In this document: positions 35,969 through 45,506 of the stretch, piece after piece
How positions within the stretch are numbered: the stretch's first letter is position 1
Layout of the letters: each line of letters starts with the position of its first letter
Assembly (NCBI GenBank): GCA_017940265.1
Contig: JAGAYY010000020.1
Span: 1-64,000 of the forward strand
Length of the DNA: 64,000 nt
Reading direction: 5' to 3'
DNA from: Bacilli bacterium
Lineage (GTDB): Bacteria; Bacillota_I; Bacilli_A; RFN20; CAG-826
Translations under genes and position numbers: made by a program
Notes under the pieces: generated by a model
Seen by the model: the letters and a program-made list of their open reading frames with translations, nothing else
Told to the model about the DNA's origin: nothing
Database searches by the model: none

Positions 35969-37792
35969 ATGAAAAAGAAGAATCATTTATTATTCTGGAT
36001 TTTATTCCCCATCGGGTGGACATTAATTACCGCCTTATTGGTGTTCTATTTTGACCTCGCTAATGGTCCATTAGTGTTTTTCATCTTAGAACTAGTTCTA
36101 TTAGTGGCGTTTTTTATCGTTAGAACGCTCTTTAGGGACCGAAAATTCCTATTTAGATTATTTACATGGATTGGCTTTTTAGGCCTTACAGTGGCCTTTA
36201 TTTCATTTAGCCAACCAACAGTTACTAAGAAAAGTGCAGCATACTATTCTAATCCAACAGTTATAGCAGAGCCTTTAAACCTTAACGAAGGTAAGGTTCA
36301 AGGCATTTATAACAAGGATAAAACAGTGGAAATCTACGCTGGTATACCATACGCAAAAGCGGAAAGATGGAAATTCCCTAAAACCTATAGTTGGGAAGGA
36401 ATTAGAGACGGCAGATATTTCGGTCCAAGAAGTATGCAACCAGATAATAGCCCAGTAGTCGGTTCACTTGTTGATATCTATTCTGAAAAAGGTTGGTATC
36501 CAAATTATCAAATGCAACCACTGCAAGAGAAAAGTGAAGATAGCTTATATCTTAATATTTGGAAACCAAACACTGATGAAACTAATTTACCAATCTTAGT
36601 TTATATTCATGGTGGCTCTTTAACTACTGGCACTAGTGCGAGTGAAAGTTATAATGGTGAATCAATCGCTAAAACTGGTGTCATCATGATCACTATTCAA
36701 TACCGTCTTAATGTATTTGGCTATTTTGCCCATCCTGACTTAAAAGCGGAAGCTTTAGAAGAAGAAGGGCACGCAACCACAGGTAACTATGGCTTATTAG
36801 ATCAAATATTCGCTCTTAAATGGATTAATGAAAACGCCTCTAACTTTGGTGGTGATAAGAATAATATTACAATCGCTGGTGAAAGCGCTGGTAGTTCCAG
36901 TGTTTCCGTGATATGCGCCTCCCCATTAGCAAAGAATCTATTTAAAAGAGCAATAGGGGAATCTTCCTCTTTAGTCATTAAACGTCCTCCTCATACATAT
37001 CGCACAACGGATGATGCTTATAAAATCAGTAACAACATCTTAAAAGAATTTAATTGTTCTTCTATTGAAGAATTAAGAAAAGTTCCCGCTAGTAAATTAG
37101 TTAATACTAGATATAAGAACCAAGAGATGATTCTCGATGGCTATGCTTTAACTAAAAACCCATATCAAGTCTATCTTGATGGTGAAAACAACGAAGAAGC
37201 TTTATTAAACGGTTACAACGTTAAAGAAGCAGATGCCTTTGTGGTGCCTACTTTCTTATTCTCACCAACGAATAAGAACAACGCTAAAGAGCGTTTAATT
37301 AATTATTTTGATCAAGAATTTGGTGAAAAAATCTATAACCTTTATAAAGACAAAATTGAAGAGAACGCTTTTGAAGCCTTTAATGAAATTATTTCTGTTT
37401 ATTGGTTTATTCAACCACATCATTCTTGGTCTAATGCTGCGCTCAGTAGTGGAATAGATGTATATAGATATCAATTCACTAAAGAAAACGGCTTCCATGG
37501 CACATATCATTCAGGTGAAATGCCTTATTGCTATGGCAATTTAGAAAGACAAAATAAATCATTCGCTTATGATGAAAGCGATTATCAATTAGAAAAGACG
37601 ATGGTTAGTTACTGGTCTAACTTCGCTAAAACTGGTAATCCGAATGGTGAAGGTTTACCAACTTGGGATAAATATGTTTCTAATGGTGATGTTATGGAAC
37701 TTGGTAGTCACGTTGGACCATTAGAAGATAAATATTTAGCGTTATATGATTTACTTGATGGCTTTATCGATAAGAAAATAGCCAATATGTAA
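35969..37792 (+). CDS. Membrane-anchored type B carboxylesterase
   Basis: A 607-residue protein with about three N-terminal membrane helices (to about residue 85) and a carboxylesterase domain (PF00135, alpha/beta hydrolase). The nucleophile is Ser306 in GESAGSSS; the oxyanion loop is YIHGGSL; the catalytic His is in HSGEMPYCYGN, matching the family HxxELPYVFGN pattern. The N-terminal PTVI..PLNLNEGKVQGIY segment is the usual family start. It should hydrolyse ester bonds outside the membrane; the substrate is not evident. No Shine-Dalgarno sequence; see the leaderless promoter. Confidence 0.9.
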   Translation: MKKKNHLLFWILFPIGWTLITALLVFYFDLANGPLVFFILELVLLVAFFIVRTLFRDRKFLFRLFTWIGFLGLTVAFISFSQPTVTKKSAAYYSNPTVIAEPLNLNEGKVQGIYNKDKTVEIYAGIPYAKAERWKFPKTYSWEGIRDGRYFGPRSMQPDNSPVVGSLVDIYSEKGWYPNYQMQPLQEKSEDSLYLNIWKPNTDETNLPILVYIHGGSLTTGTSASESYNGESIAKTGVIMITIQYRLNVFGYFAHPDLKAEALEEEGHATTGNYGLLDQIFALKWINENASNFGGDKNNITIAGESAGSSSVSVICASPLAKNLFKRAIGESSSLVIKRPPHTYRTTDDAYKISNNILKEFNCSSIEELRKVPASKLVNTRYKNQEMILDGYALTKNPYQVYLDGENNEEALLNGYNVKEADAFVVPTFLFSPTNKNNAKERLINYFDQEFGEKIYNLYKDKIEENAFEAFNEIISVYWFIQPHHSWSNAALSSGIDVYRYQFTKENGFHGTYHSGEMPYCYGNLERQNKSFAYDESDYQLEKTMVSYWSNFAKTGNPNGEGLPTWDKYVSNGDVMELGSHVGPLEDKYLALYDLLDGFIDKKIANM

Positions 37793-39835
37793 TTATTCTT
37801 CTATCAAAGTAGCAGGTTTCATTAACTTCTTACGATAAATATATCCAAATACGCCACCAGAGGCTAATAAGAACGCACCGATATAGAATAACGGTATGGT
37901 GATTTGATATGCCTTACATGGTTTAAATGATAGGGCAATATCATAAGTACCTTCTTTTAAGGTAAAGGCAATTAAGCCATCAACGTTTTGGACTTTACTG
38001 ATGGTTTTACCATCTTGCTTAACTTCATAAGTATCATAGTAGAACTGTGGGAACTGCACTAAAGCGGTTTCACTAGTAATATTGACATGGAATTTATTAT
38101 TAGGAGTATTGTACTCATAAATATCAACTTCACCTGTACCTTCTAAGACAGCTGGTTTGATATAACTTTCTAAATCATAGATGAAATCTCTTTGAGATAA
38201 TACGCGACTTCTGACAGTGCTATATAAAGAATTAGTGTATGTCACAGCATATCCGTCTTCATAGAATACTTGTGGCATCATTTCATTTTGCGCACCAGAA
38301 TATTTAATATCTTTAGCGAATTGTTCACCATCTTGAGTGATAATCGCGGTTGGATTATGTTCAAATATTACTCTCTTTTCAAGAGTGCCCATTGTCATAG
38401 TCATTAAGCCACAGGCAATCACAGAAGTAATAGTGAGGGCAATCTTATTTGTTTTAAGATGTGAGAAGATAAGAGACGCTAACATTGCAATAAGGAATGA
38501 GAGCATGCTATACATTCTCCAAGGGAATTGGCCATTATACATAATTGGAGGCACTAGTTTCCATGCCCATGGAACAAAAATAAGCGCGAGGGTAATGATA
38601 GAGGCCACAATTAAGAAGTATAAATCGACACTCTTATATAAAGGAACGTATTGTTCAGTAGAATCAGGTAACTTATTAGCTAAGAAAGAAATAAAGAAAT
38701 AAAGAATTAAGGAAATTAGGATTGCTAAATAGATTTCCACTCTCACTTGGAAAATAAGCGGGAAAACAAACGCAGCGATACAAGCAGCAGCATGCTTATA
38801 GTACTTACTATATTTTAAGTTGGTTAAAAGCTTATCAATTAAGATGGCTAATACCATCGAGATAACATAAACAATAATACTGAATACCAAGGTTGTAATG
38901 GTGTCTTTAACCCAAACTAGATCACCTTGACGACCATTAATAAATATAAAGTTAATAAAGCCACTGAATTGGAATGATCTACTTGTGTCTTCTGAAATGA
39001 ATTCATAGGTAGTCCATTGTCTTTCCGCATCTGAAATATTATAGATACCTGAAGATTCGTAGTGGTGGCTATTCAAGACATAGAATAAAACACAGAAGAT
39101 AATGATGATAATCGCTGAACCCAATGAAATAAGAGCGCGTTTATCACGTATCTTAGCAATCACACCTTTGATGTTGAATAAGACATACAAAACGCCAAAG
39201 ATTACGGTGATCAAAGCGGTAAATGGGTGAGATAAGACAATAAGAATCGCGCCACTAGCGAATACGACATATGGTTCGACACGGTATTCTTTATCATGAA
39301 TAAAGCTATATACACCATAGAAAACCATTGGAATAAGTGACATGGCAATACTTTCAGCATAAGCACATCTCGCTAAAGCGCAGAATATACGATAAGGAAG
39401 TAATAAGAAGATGATAGAGCAGATAACCGCAATAGCGGGACGACCATTTGACATCTTAAGGGCTAATTTATACATATAAATGCCACCTAAAATAGCGCTC
39501 GCAAATATCATGAATTTTAAGCCATCACTAGGAGTGGCGCCCATCCATCTAAATAAATATGTAAAAATAGCCGCACCATAATGAGTAACTGGACCGTAAT
39601 ATGTATAATTATAAATAGCAAAGCCGCCGATGAATAAGTGATTCGTGGAATAACCAAAATAACCATGGTCAAAGCCGTAGATTAAATCGTTAACCATGCC
39701 TAAATGGAAACCAATATCGTCCCCACCAGCAACACCATTACAAAGATAAACAAAGCACGAAAGAATAGATGCAATAACAATAACTGCATATGGGAAGTAC
39801 TTTTTAAAGATATTAACGAACTTGTCTTTCTTCAT
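37793..39835 (-). CDS. Multi-spanning GT-C-like membrane protein (PTPS_related type)
   Basis: A 680-residue protein with about 12 membrane helices and a C-terminal external beta domain (about 510-640). The start GGDDIGFHLGMVNDLIYG followed by YGPVTHYGAAIF resembles the PF10131 (PTPS_related) / GT-C glycosyltransferase layout, in which an acidic pair in the first external loop binds a lipid-linked sugar. A membrane glycosyltransferase acting on wall or surface glycans is the best guess, not proven. I chose the ATG at 39835 over 39853: TGATAAGAT (an extended -10 with TAAGAT at 39849-39844) ends eight bases before it. No Shine-Dalgarno sequence is present. Confidence 0.75.
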   Translation of the reverse strand: MKKDKFVNIFKKYFPYAVIVIASILSCFVYLCNGVAGGDDIGFHLGMVNDLIYGFDHGYFGYSTNHLFIGGFAIYNYTYYGPVTHYGAAIFTYLFRWMGATPSDGLKFMIFASAILGGIYMYKLALKMSNGRPAIAVICSIIFLLLPYRIFCALARCAYAESIAMSLIPMVFYGVYSFIHDKEYRVEPYVVFASGAILIVLSHPFTALITVIFGVLYVLFNIKGVIAKIRDKRALISLGSAIIIIIFCVLFYVLNSHHYESSGIYNISDAERQWTTYEFISEDTSRSFQFSGFINFIFINGRQGDLVWVKDTITTLVFSIIVYVISMVLAILIDKLLTNLKYSKYYKHAAACIAAFVFPLIFQVRVEIYLAILISLILYFFISFLANKLPDSTEQYVPLYKSVDLYFLIVASIITLALIFVPWAWKLVPPIMYNGQFPWRMYSMLSFLIAMLASLIFSHLKTNKIALTITSVIACGLMTMTMGTLEKRVIFEHNPTAIITQDGEQFAKDIKYSGAQNEMMPQVFYEDGYAVTYTNSLYSTVRSRVLSQRDFIYDLESYIKPAVLEGTGEVDIYEYNTPNNKFHVNITSETALVQFPQFYYDTYEVKQDGKTISKVQNVDGLIAFTLKEGTYDIALSFKPCKAYQITIPLFYIGAFLLASGGVFGYIYRKKLMKPATLIEE

Positions 39836-39843
39836 GCTTACAT

Positions 39844-39849
39844 ATCTTA
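39844..39849 (-). promoter_or_regulatory. Extended -10 box, leaderless gene
   Basis: TGATAAGAT on the minus strand; TAAGAT at 39849-39844 ends eight bases before the ATG at 39835, so the leader would be one or two bases. Confidence 0.5.
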
Positions 39850-39994
39850 TCACTTGCTTTATTTTTATAAAAGTGCCAGATAACCTCTGCTAATAAGACG
39901 ATTAAATATCAATAATCTGTTACAAAAGTATCAGCGTGTTATCAACTTCTTTATTTTTTCTTTTGATATATGCTATTCTTCTTACCAGATAAAT

Positions 39995-40858
39995 ATGAAA
40001 AGAGTCATTGGGTTATCTGCTTTATTAATCATCTACGCCACAGCATTTGTCACAGGCATTTTCTTATTTATGCTCTTTGAAAGATTAGGCATAAATGAAT
40101 ATATCGCTATTCTTTTAGCGGATGTTATTGCTACAGTGATAGTGTGGGCCAGTGGTGTGATTTTAAGAACTGCTTCCGCTTATGACCCATATTGGTCACT
40201 TCAAACCTTAGCGATTTATCTTTGCTTATTATTTAAATATCAAAACTGGCATGTAGGCACTATTCTCTTATTAGTGGTCATATCCTTATACTCATTAAGA
40301 TTAACTTTGAACTTTATCTTAGGCTTCCATTCATTAAAGTATGTTGACTGGCGTTATAAGATGCTCAAAGAGAAAACTGGTAAGTTCTATCAAGTTGTTA
40401 ACTTATTAGGTATTTGTATGTTCCCAACACTCGTGGTCTACGCTGCAACTTTACCAGTCATCGCCTATGCTTCAATTACCACATTTTCCGCGTTAGATGT
40501 GATTGGCTTGTCAGTTATTATCTTAGGCGTTTTACTTGAATTAGTTGCCGATATCCAAATGAAGAAATTTGTGAAAACTAGAATAGACCGTTCACAAGTC
40601 TTAGATAAAGGATTATGGAGATATTCAAGACATCCTAATTATTTAGGTGAAATTGCCATTTGGTTCGGCATTGCTCTTACATTAATTATTTCTCATTTCA
40701 ATTATTGGTATTTCCTCGCTGGAGCGGTTGTTAACTTATTAATGTTCTTATTCATTTCTATCCCAATGGAAGAAAGACATTTCAAAGGTTATAAACCTGA
40801 TTACGAACAATATAAAAAAGATACACATATGTTACTAATTCTTCCAAAGAAGAAGTAA
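39995..40858 (+). CDS. DUF1295 family membrane protein (steroid 5-alpha-reductase-like)
   Basis: A 287-residue protein with about seven membrane helices, family PF06966 (DUF1295). The hallmark WRYSRHPNYLGEIAIWFGIAL and the C-terminal MEERHFKGYKPDYEQYKKDT are both present; they form the NADPH and substrate region in related reductases and methyltransferases. The actual substrate is unknown. A TGCTATTCT extended -10 (TATTCT 39974-39979) lies 15 bases before the ATG, and there is no Shine-Dalgarno sequence. Confidence 0.88.
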   Translation: MKRVIGLSALLIIYATAFVTGIFLFMLFERLGINEYIAILLADVIATVIVWASGVILRTASAYDPYWSLQTLAIYLCLLFKYQNWHVGTILLLVVISLYSLRLTLNFILGFHSLKYVDWRYKMLKEKTGKFYQVVNLLGICMFPTLVVYAATLPVIAYASITTFSALDVIGLSVIILGVLLELVADIQMKKFVKTRIDRSQVLDKGLWRYSRHPNYLGEIAIWFGIALTLIISHFNYWYFLAGAVVNLLMFLFISIPMEERHFKGYKPDYEQYKKDTHMLLILPKKK

Positions 40859-40862
40859 ATGA

Positions 40863-40887
40863 AAAGAGTGGTACGAGACCACTCTTT
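40863..40887. terminator. Bidirectional terminator
   Basis: A perfect 10-bp stem AAAGAGTGGT/ACCACTCTTT (40863-40872 with 40878-40887) with loop ACGAG. Its A and T flanks serve both the plus-strand DUF1295 gene and the minus-strand transporter gene. Confidence 0.85.
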
Positions 40888-40904
40888 CAAATTGTAAGGA
40901 TTGA

Positions 40905-42890
40905 TTACTCAGCAACTGGTTGTCTGCCGACTCTTTGTCTGATGACATTGAGTTCTTCTAAGGCAGCAGCATCCTTTTCATCTTGTTTTGCTTTACGAGC
41001 TTTGGCTTTTTCTTCCATAGCGATCTTTTGATCAGCGCTCATGGCATCAAGCTTGGCTTGTTTCTTGGCTTCAGCTTCAGCCTTCTTATCCGCGGCTTTC
41101 TTATCCGCTTCAGCTTTTTGCGCTAAGAACTTAGCGTTTTCTTCTTCGAAGTTTAAGCCTTTCTTTTCACAATTTTCTTTTAATTGTGCCACTCTAGCTT
41201 CTTCGACTAAACGAGCATTTTCTTCTTCTTCTTGTTTGGCTCTGACATCTGGTTCAACCCATTGACCACCAGCGGCTAAAACTTCAGCCTTTTGGTCAGC
41301 AACGATAGCTTTGTTATCAGAATTAGTGAATTTTTCAACGTTCATAAAAATGAACATAACAGCAATGATTAAGTAGCAGATACCTTCAACACCGAAGGAT
41401 AAGAGGGTGTGGAGGACTCTTCTAGCAGCGATATCTGGGAATGCAGCGTTGAGACCAACGATGATACCATTACAGATACCACTCATAGCGACCATGATAG
41501 AACCATAGACTGCCATGGTGAAACCGTCAGTACGGACACCATAAACTGCTTCTTGGTGATCTAAGATGTTAGCCATTAAAGCAATAGAGATGTACATCGC
41601 AGGAGCGGTACCTAAAGCTTTAATACAGAAGGAAGCAACGGAGATACCAGTAATAGCACCAGTGTTACCGATGAAACCTAAACAGGCGAATGATGCAGCG
41701 GCTGCTAAAGCGGCAACAACACCACCTAATGAGATTGTTTTTGCTTTTGTTAATTTCGCGGCTAATGGCCAGACAATGACCATACCTAAGGCTGTTGGAA
41801 CAGCGCCGACAGTATTAATAACGGATGAAACAGAGTTTGTACCGGTTAAGGCTTGTGAGAAGAAGGACATACCGTTGTTCTTCATCATGCCACCGAATTG
41901 GTATAAGAACCAGAAAATCATAATCATCCACCAGTATTTATCTTTCAAGCAAATACTGATTTGTTTGCCCATTGTGACTTTCTTTGGTTGACCTTTAACG
42001 TCACCATTTGTCGCAGCGGCTTCAGCGTTCTTAATATTTTCTTCAGTAATACGTTCACGTGTGAAGAAGTATTCAAGCAAGCAACCAAGGACTAAGGCAA
42101 CAATCATAACAATCATCAAGATTGTCCATTTTTGGTTAGCTTCAGCACGGGAGATAACAGTGTTATAAACAGCACCAGCTTCACCAAGGTCGTTTGTGAC
42201 CATCTTGACCATTTCGCCCTTGTCATTTAAAGCCATATATTCATATTTTGGTAATAAACCTAATAAGTCGACTAATAAACCACCGAACATACCGGAGACA
42301 CCAGCAGCACCTAATTGTGCAGCCATGATAGCGGTACCTAATAAGCCACGTTTTCCACTGTCACGAGTGGATAAGTTAACTAACGCACTGTGTGATGTGT
42401 AGTACATTGGCCATGCGATTGCATAGTATAAGTTATAGCCAACAGCGATGAAGATGGAAACTAATAATCCATTGTCAACAGCGTTTGGATCAGGAATTTC
42501 TGCAGCGGCAGATGGGAATGGTACTAAGAACAAGACAAGCATAGCCACTAAAATTACAGGCATACCTAATAAGATAAGTGGTCTTGCTTTACCAGCAAGG
42601 CTTGGTTTTCTTTCCATTAATCTTCCGACGAAGATGTTACCAATAATAATGATTATTGATGAGATAATTGGAAGAAGTGTTTCAAAAAGTGGATTCCATG
42701 TGCCCAAGCCTAAAACTTTATCCCAATATTGAATGAGCCAGATGTTGATAACACCATTACCCATTAACGCTAGGATAGGTCCTAATAAGTAGCCAAGGCC
42801 AGCTTCAGGAAAAAGAGAAACAGTTCTACTTTTGATTTTCGAACGCATCAAACGCGTCTCGAAAAAACTCTTTTTTGTTTTTTCAGCCAT
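40905..42890 (-). CDS. GPH-family (MelB-like) sugar:cation symporter with long charged C-terminal tail
   Basis: A 661-residue major facilitator of the glycoside-pentoside-hexuronide type. The 12 helices span about residues 30-545; an unusual large extracytoplasmic or cytosolic loop near residues 215-260 and the segment GKARPLILLGMPV match the family (GRFRPYIL-like loop after helix 2-3). The last about 115 residues are Lys/Ala/Glu-rich coiled coil, which is unusual and could bind a regulatory partner, as the IIA domain does in some GPH carriers; here no IIA domain is seen. AGGAGG lies just before the ATG. Substrate unknown, a sugar or glycoside is likely. Confidence 0.85.
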   Translation of the reverse strand: MAEKTKKSFFETRLMRSKIKSRTVSLFPEAGLGYLLGPILALMGNGVINIWLIQYWDKVLGLGTWNPLFETLLPIISSIIIIIGNIFVGRLMERKPSLAGKARPLILLGMPVILVAMLVLFLVPFPSAAAEIPDPNAVDNGLLVSIFIAVGYNLYYAIAWPMYYTSHSALVNLSTRDSGKRGLLGTAIMAAQLGAAGVSGMFGGLLVDLLGLLPKYEYMALNDKGEMVKMVTNDLGEAGAVYNTVISRAEANQKWTILMIVMIVALVLGCLLEYFFTRERITEENIKNAEAAATNGDVKGQPKKVTMGKQISICLKDKYWWMIMIFWFLYQFGGMMKNNGMSFFSQALTGTNSVSSVINTVGAVPTALGMVIVWPLAAKLTKAKTISLGGVVAALAAAASFACLGFIGNTGAITGISVASFCIKALGTAPAMYISIALMANILDHQEAVYGVRTDGFTMAVYGSIMVAMSGICNGIIVGLNAAFPDIAARRVLHTLLSFGVEGICYLIIAVMFIFMNVEKFTNSDNKAIVADQKAEVLAAGGQWVEPDVRAKQEEEENARLVEEARVAQLKENCEKKGLNFEEENAKFLAQKAEADKKAADKKAEAEAKKQAKLDAMSADQKIAMEEKAKARKAKQDEKDAAALEELNVIRQRVGRQPVAE

Positions 42891-43054
42891 AATGACCTCC
42901 TAATGATATGTATCGTTCAAATACTCTTTAATCATAAATGATTGATACCTATTATTCAAAGAGTTTTTAAGCCACTTTTTTGTTTCTTTTTGATTTAGTC
43001 GCAACAATTTAATGAAAATAGCAGCAAAATATTATATATTTTTTGTGTATCTTT

Positions 43055-45481
43055 ATGCGTAACGACGAATTTAATAAGATAGAAATAACAAACGAAAAGC
43101 AAACAATGGGTTTTGAATTTGGCAAAACTCAGAAGTTAGAAGCTACTTTTCAAAAAGATAATAAGTTACCAGAGGGTGAACTAAACGAAAAGTATATCGG
43201 TAAGACTATCCGTAAGAAAACGGAAGTCAATGTTCAATATGAAAATAAAGCAGTTGCTCCTGTACATGGTTCCACAACAGTAACAAGCGCTACAACAGCG
43301 AGTAATGTTGCTGCCACAACCGCCACAGTAGTAACAGCTGCTTCAGTTGTAGCGGTAACCGCTGTTGCAGTGGGTGCTGGTATTTCAGTTGCGCTCCATA
43401 ACTATGATTATAGATTTAATAGTTTTAAGGTGACTTCAGATGCATTGTATTATGAACTATTTGTTGTTGACCTTAATGATGAAAAAAGAGCGGATGGTGA
43501 ATCATATGAGGAATATGATCGACCAAATGAAGAAGATAGAGAAGATGAAAAGAATGCACCTTTTACTTTAAGGGTCTATAACGAATACTATGATTATTCA
43601 GTTCCGACATACTATGACTTTAACTGGGGTGAATTCACTAGTTTAAAACCAGAACAACAATATCACATTGTTTTAAGCGAGAATCGTTTTGGTGGTGAAA
43701 CTATCTTTGATGAACAGTTCACAACATTAAAAGAAGAGACACGGGTATCAGAATTCAGAGGAATTTCATGGGATAAAACATGCAATTTCTTAACGATGAT
43801 GATGAATGTCAAACTTGATTACCAAGATGACTATGATCGTTTCTTTGATTTCAAATTTAATCTTAAGTCTGAAGTTGTTACTGCAGATGGGGCAAATGAG
43901 ATTTCTTATGATTTGGTCAAAACCACTGAAGAACAACAAATTCAATTAAATAGCAATCAATTCTTCAACCTAGTGGAAACTTATGAATACACATTTACCT
44001 ATATGGATGAAGGTGTTGAAGTAACAGCTGAAAGTGGTTCAGTCCATTTTGAAGATAATAGTGGTGCTAAATCTGAATGGAATAAATTTATCTTTGATAA
44101 AACCGCCAACTTTATCAATAGAACATTTGAAGTACAACTAGACTTTGTTGATGACTTCGATGTCTTTGATAATTTTGTTTTGTCTATGTTCCGTACATAT
44201 GAGCAAGAAGGCGCGACACTTATTGATGATATGAGTGTTGATATTCCACTTCAAAAAACCGCAGAAGTTCAAACAGTGGATTTAGATGGTTATGAAGTAA
44301 TGCTATCTGACTCCTATCACTATAAGCTCACATGCAATTATTACGATGAATTAAAAGTGTTAGATGAAGGTGATGTAACATTCACCGATACTAGCGGTGC
44401 CATCACTGAGTTCCGTGAACTTATCTTTGATAAGAAAGCCAACTTTGACACTAGAACATTTGAAGTGCAATTAGATTACACTAATGACTTAGGTTACTTA
44501 TATGGTTTCCAACTCACTCTAACTGATTTAACCACAAGTAATGAAAGAACATATTATTTAGAAGAAACAACAGATGTTCAAACCATCACTGTTGATGAGG
44601 TTCAAGAATATATCGACGAAGAATCTGTTTATTACATTGATATCGTTAACCATAGACTCTCTTATTCCTTTAAATATATGAATCAAGATATGGAATATGT
44701 CGTCGTGGAAGGTGAAGAATTCAAGTTCAAGAATTCATTAGTTAGTACATTCCAAGGCATCGATACATCATATGACTTTGTTTCCGAATTAACGGATGGC
44801 CCTTTCCATCTTCCAATGAGATTCTTATTTGATGACGCCGCACATATCTATCAAAGCTTTAGTGTCTCAGTAATCGCCGATGAACTGGAAGTTGGTCACT
44901 TCATGTTTGAAGGTGAAACAGTTACACATGATTGGATGTATATCACTCTATACGGAAATAGTGGTAATTCTCTCAATCCTAATGACTTAAGTGGCTCTAA
45001 TATCCAAATTAAAGTAACGGCTTCAATGTTAAACGTTGACGCTGAAGAAACTGGTGGACCAGATGTCATTGAACAAGAAGTATGGGTCAAAGATAATGTG
45101 ACATTTACCTTAAACCAAAATCAAACAATTTATGGTGTAAATGTTATTGGTCAAGATGTTTATGCTGATGAATACCTAATTGGTATGAAACCTATCTATT
45201 CAGGTGATGCTGATGCCTATAGTGTCTATTTCGTCTTTGAGTGTTCAACAGGTAAGAAATATACATGTTCATACACTATGCCAACACAAGGCAATTATTC
45301 ATATGTTTCATTAGCGGAATGTGAAGAAGGATTTGATGAAACAGCTGTCTGGAATGACTTTGAAAACCCAGTGAAGATTTCGATGAAATTCGCTAAAGTA
45401 CAAGAAGGCATTACACCTTCTGAATCTGACTATACAACTATGGTTGTTTCCGAGAGTTATAAATTCAATCTCTCGGCTTAA
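43055..45481 (+). CDS. Single-pass membrane protein with about 110-residue external repeats
   Basis: An 808-residue protein I do not recognise. It has a charged cytosolic N-terminus (about 1-80), one membrane segment (about 84-114, Ala/Val/Thr-rich), an Fn3-like region (about 120-225), then three clear repeats (about 231-340, 341-450, 451-560), each starting with E(F/W)xxxxxDKxxNF and continuing FEVQLD(F/Y). A fourth, diverged copy follows. There is no signal peptide or lipobox. The start at 43055 has no Shine-Dalgarno sequence; TATATT (43035-43040) lies 14 bases upstream. The MscS channel gene follows 25 bases later, so the two are probably one unit. Confidence 0.8.
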   Translation: MRNDEFNKIEITNEKQTMGFEFGKTQKLEATFQKDNKLPEGELNEKYIGKTIRKKTEVNVQYENKAVAPVHGSTTVTSATTASNVAATTATVVTAASVVAVTAVAVGAGISVALHNYDYRFNSFKVTSDALYYELFVVDLNDEKRADGESYEEYDRPNEEDREDEKNAPFTLRVYNEYYDYSVPTYYDFNWGEFTSLKPEQQYHIVLSENRFGGETIFDEQFTTLKEETRVSEFRGISWDKTCNFLTMMMNVKLDYQDDYDRFFDFKFNLKSEVVTADGANEISYDLVKTTEEQQIQLNSNQFFNLVETYEYTFTYMDEGVEVTAESGSVHFEDNSGAKSEWNKFIFDKTANFINRTFEVQLDFVDDFDVFDNFVLSMFRTYEQEGATLIDDMSVDIPLQKTAEVQTVDLDGYEVMLSDSYHYKLTCNYYDELKVLDEGDVTFTDTSGAITEFRELIFDKKANFDTRTFEVQLDYTNDLGYLYGFQLTLTDLTTSNERTYYLEETTDVQTITVDEVQEYIDEESVYYIDIVNHRLSYSFKYMNQDMEYVVVEGEEFKFKNSLVSTFQGIDTSYDFVSELTDGPFHLPMRFLFDDAAHIYQSFSVSVIADELEVGHFMFEGETVTHDWMYITLYGNSGNSLNPNDLSGSNIQIKVTASMLNVDAEETGGPDVIEQEVWVKDNVTFTLNQNQTIYGVNVIGQDVYADEYLIGMKPIYSGDADAYSVYFVFECSTGKKYTCSYTMPTQGNYSYVSLAECEEGFDETAVWNDFENPVKISMKFAKVQEGITPSESDYTTMVVSESYKFNLSA

Positions 45482-45506
45482 TATATAATATTTGGAGGTA
45501 ATTATT

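Noticed and set aside
45484-45489. TATAAT before the MscS gene as a separate promoter
   Set aside because: The predicted start would lie within the ribosome-binding site GGAGG; co-transcription with the upstream gene is simpler.
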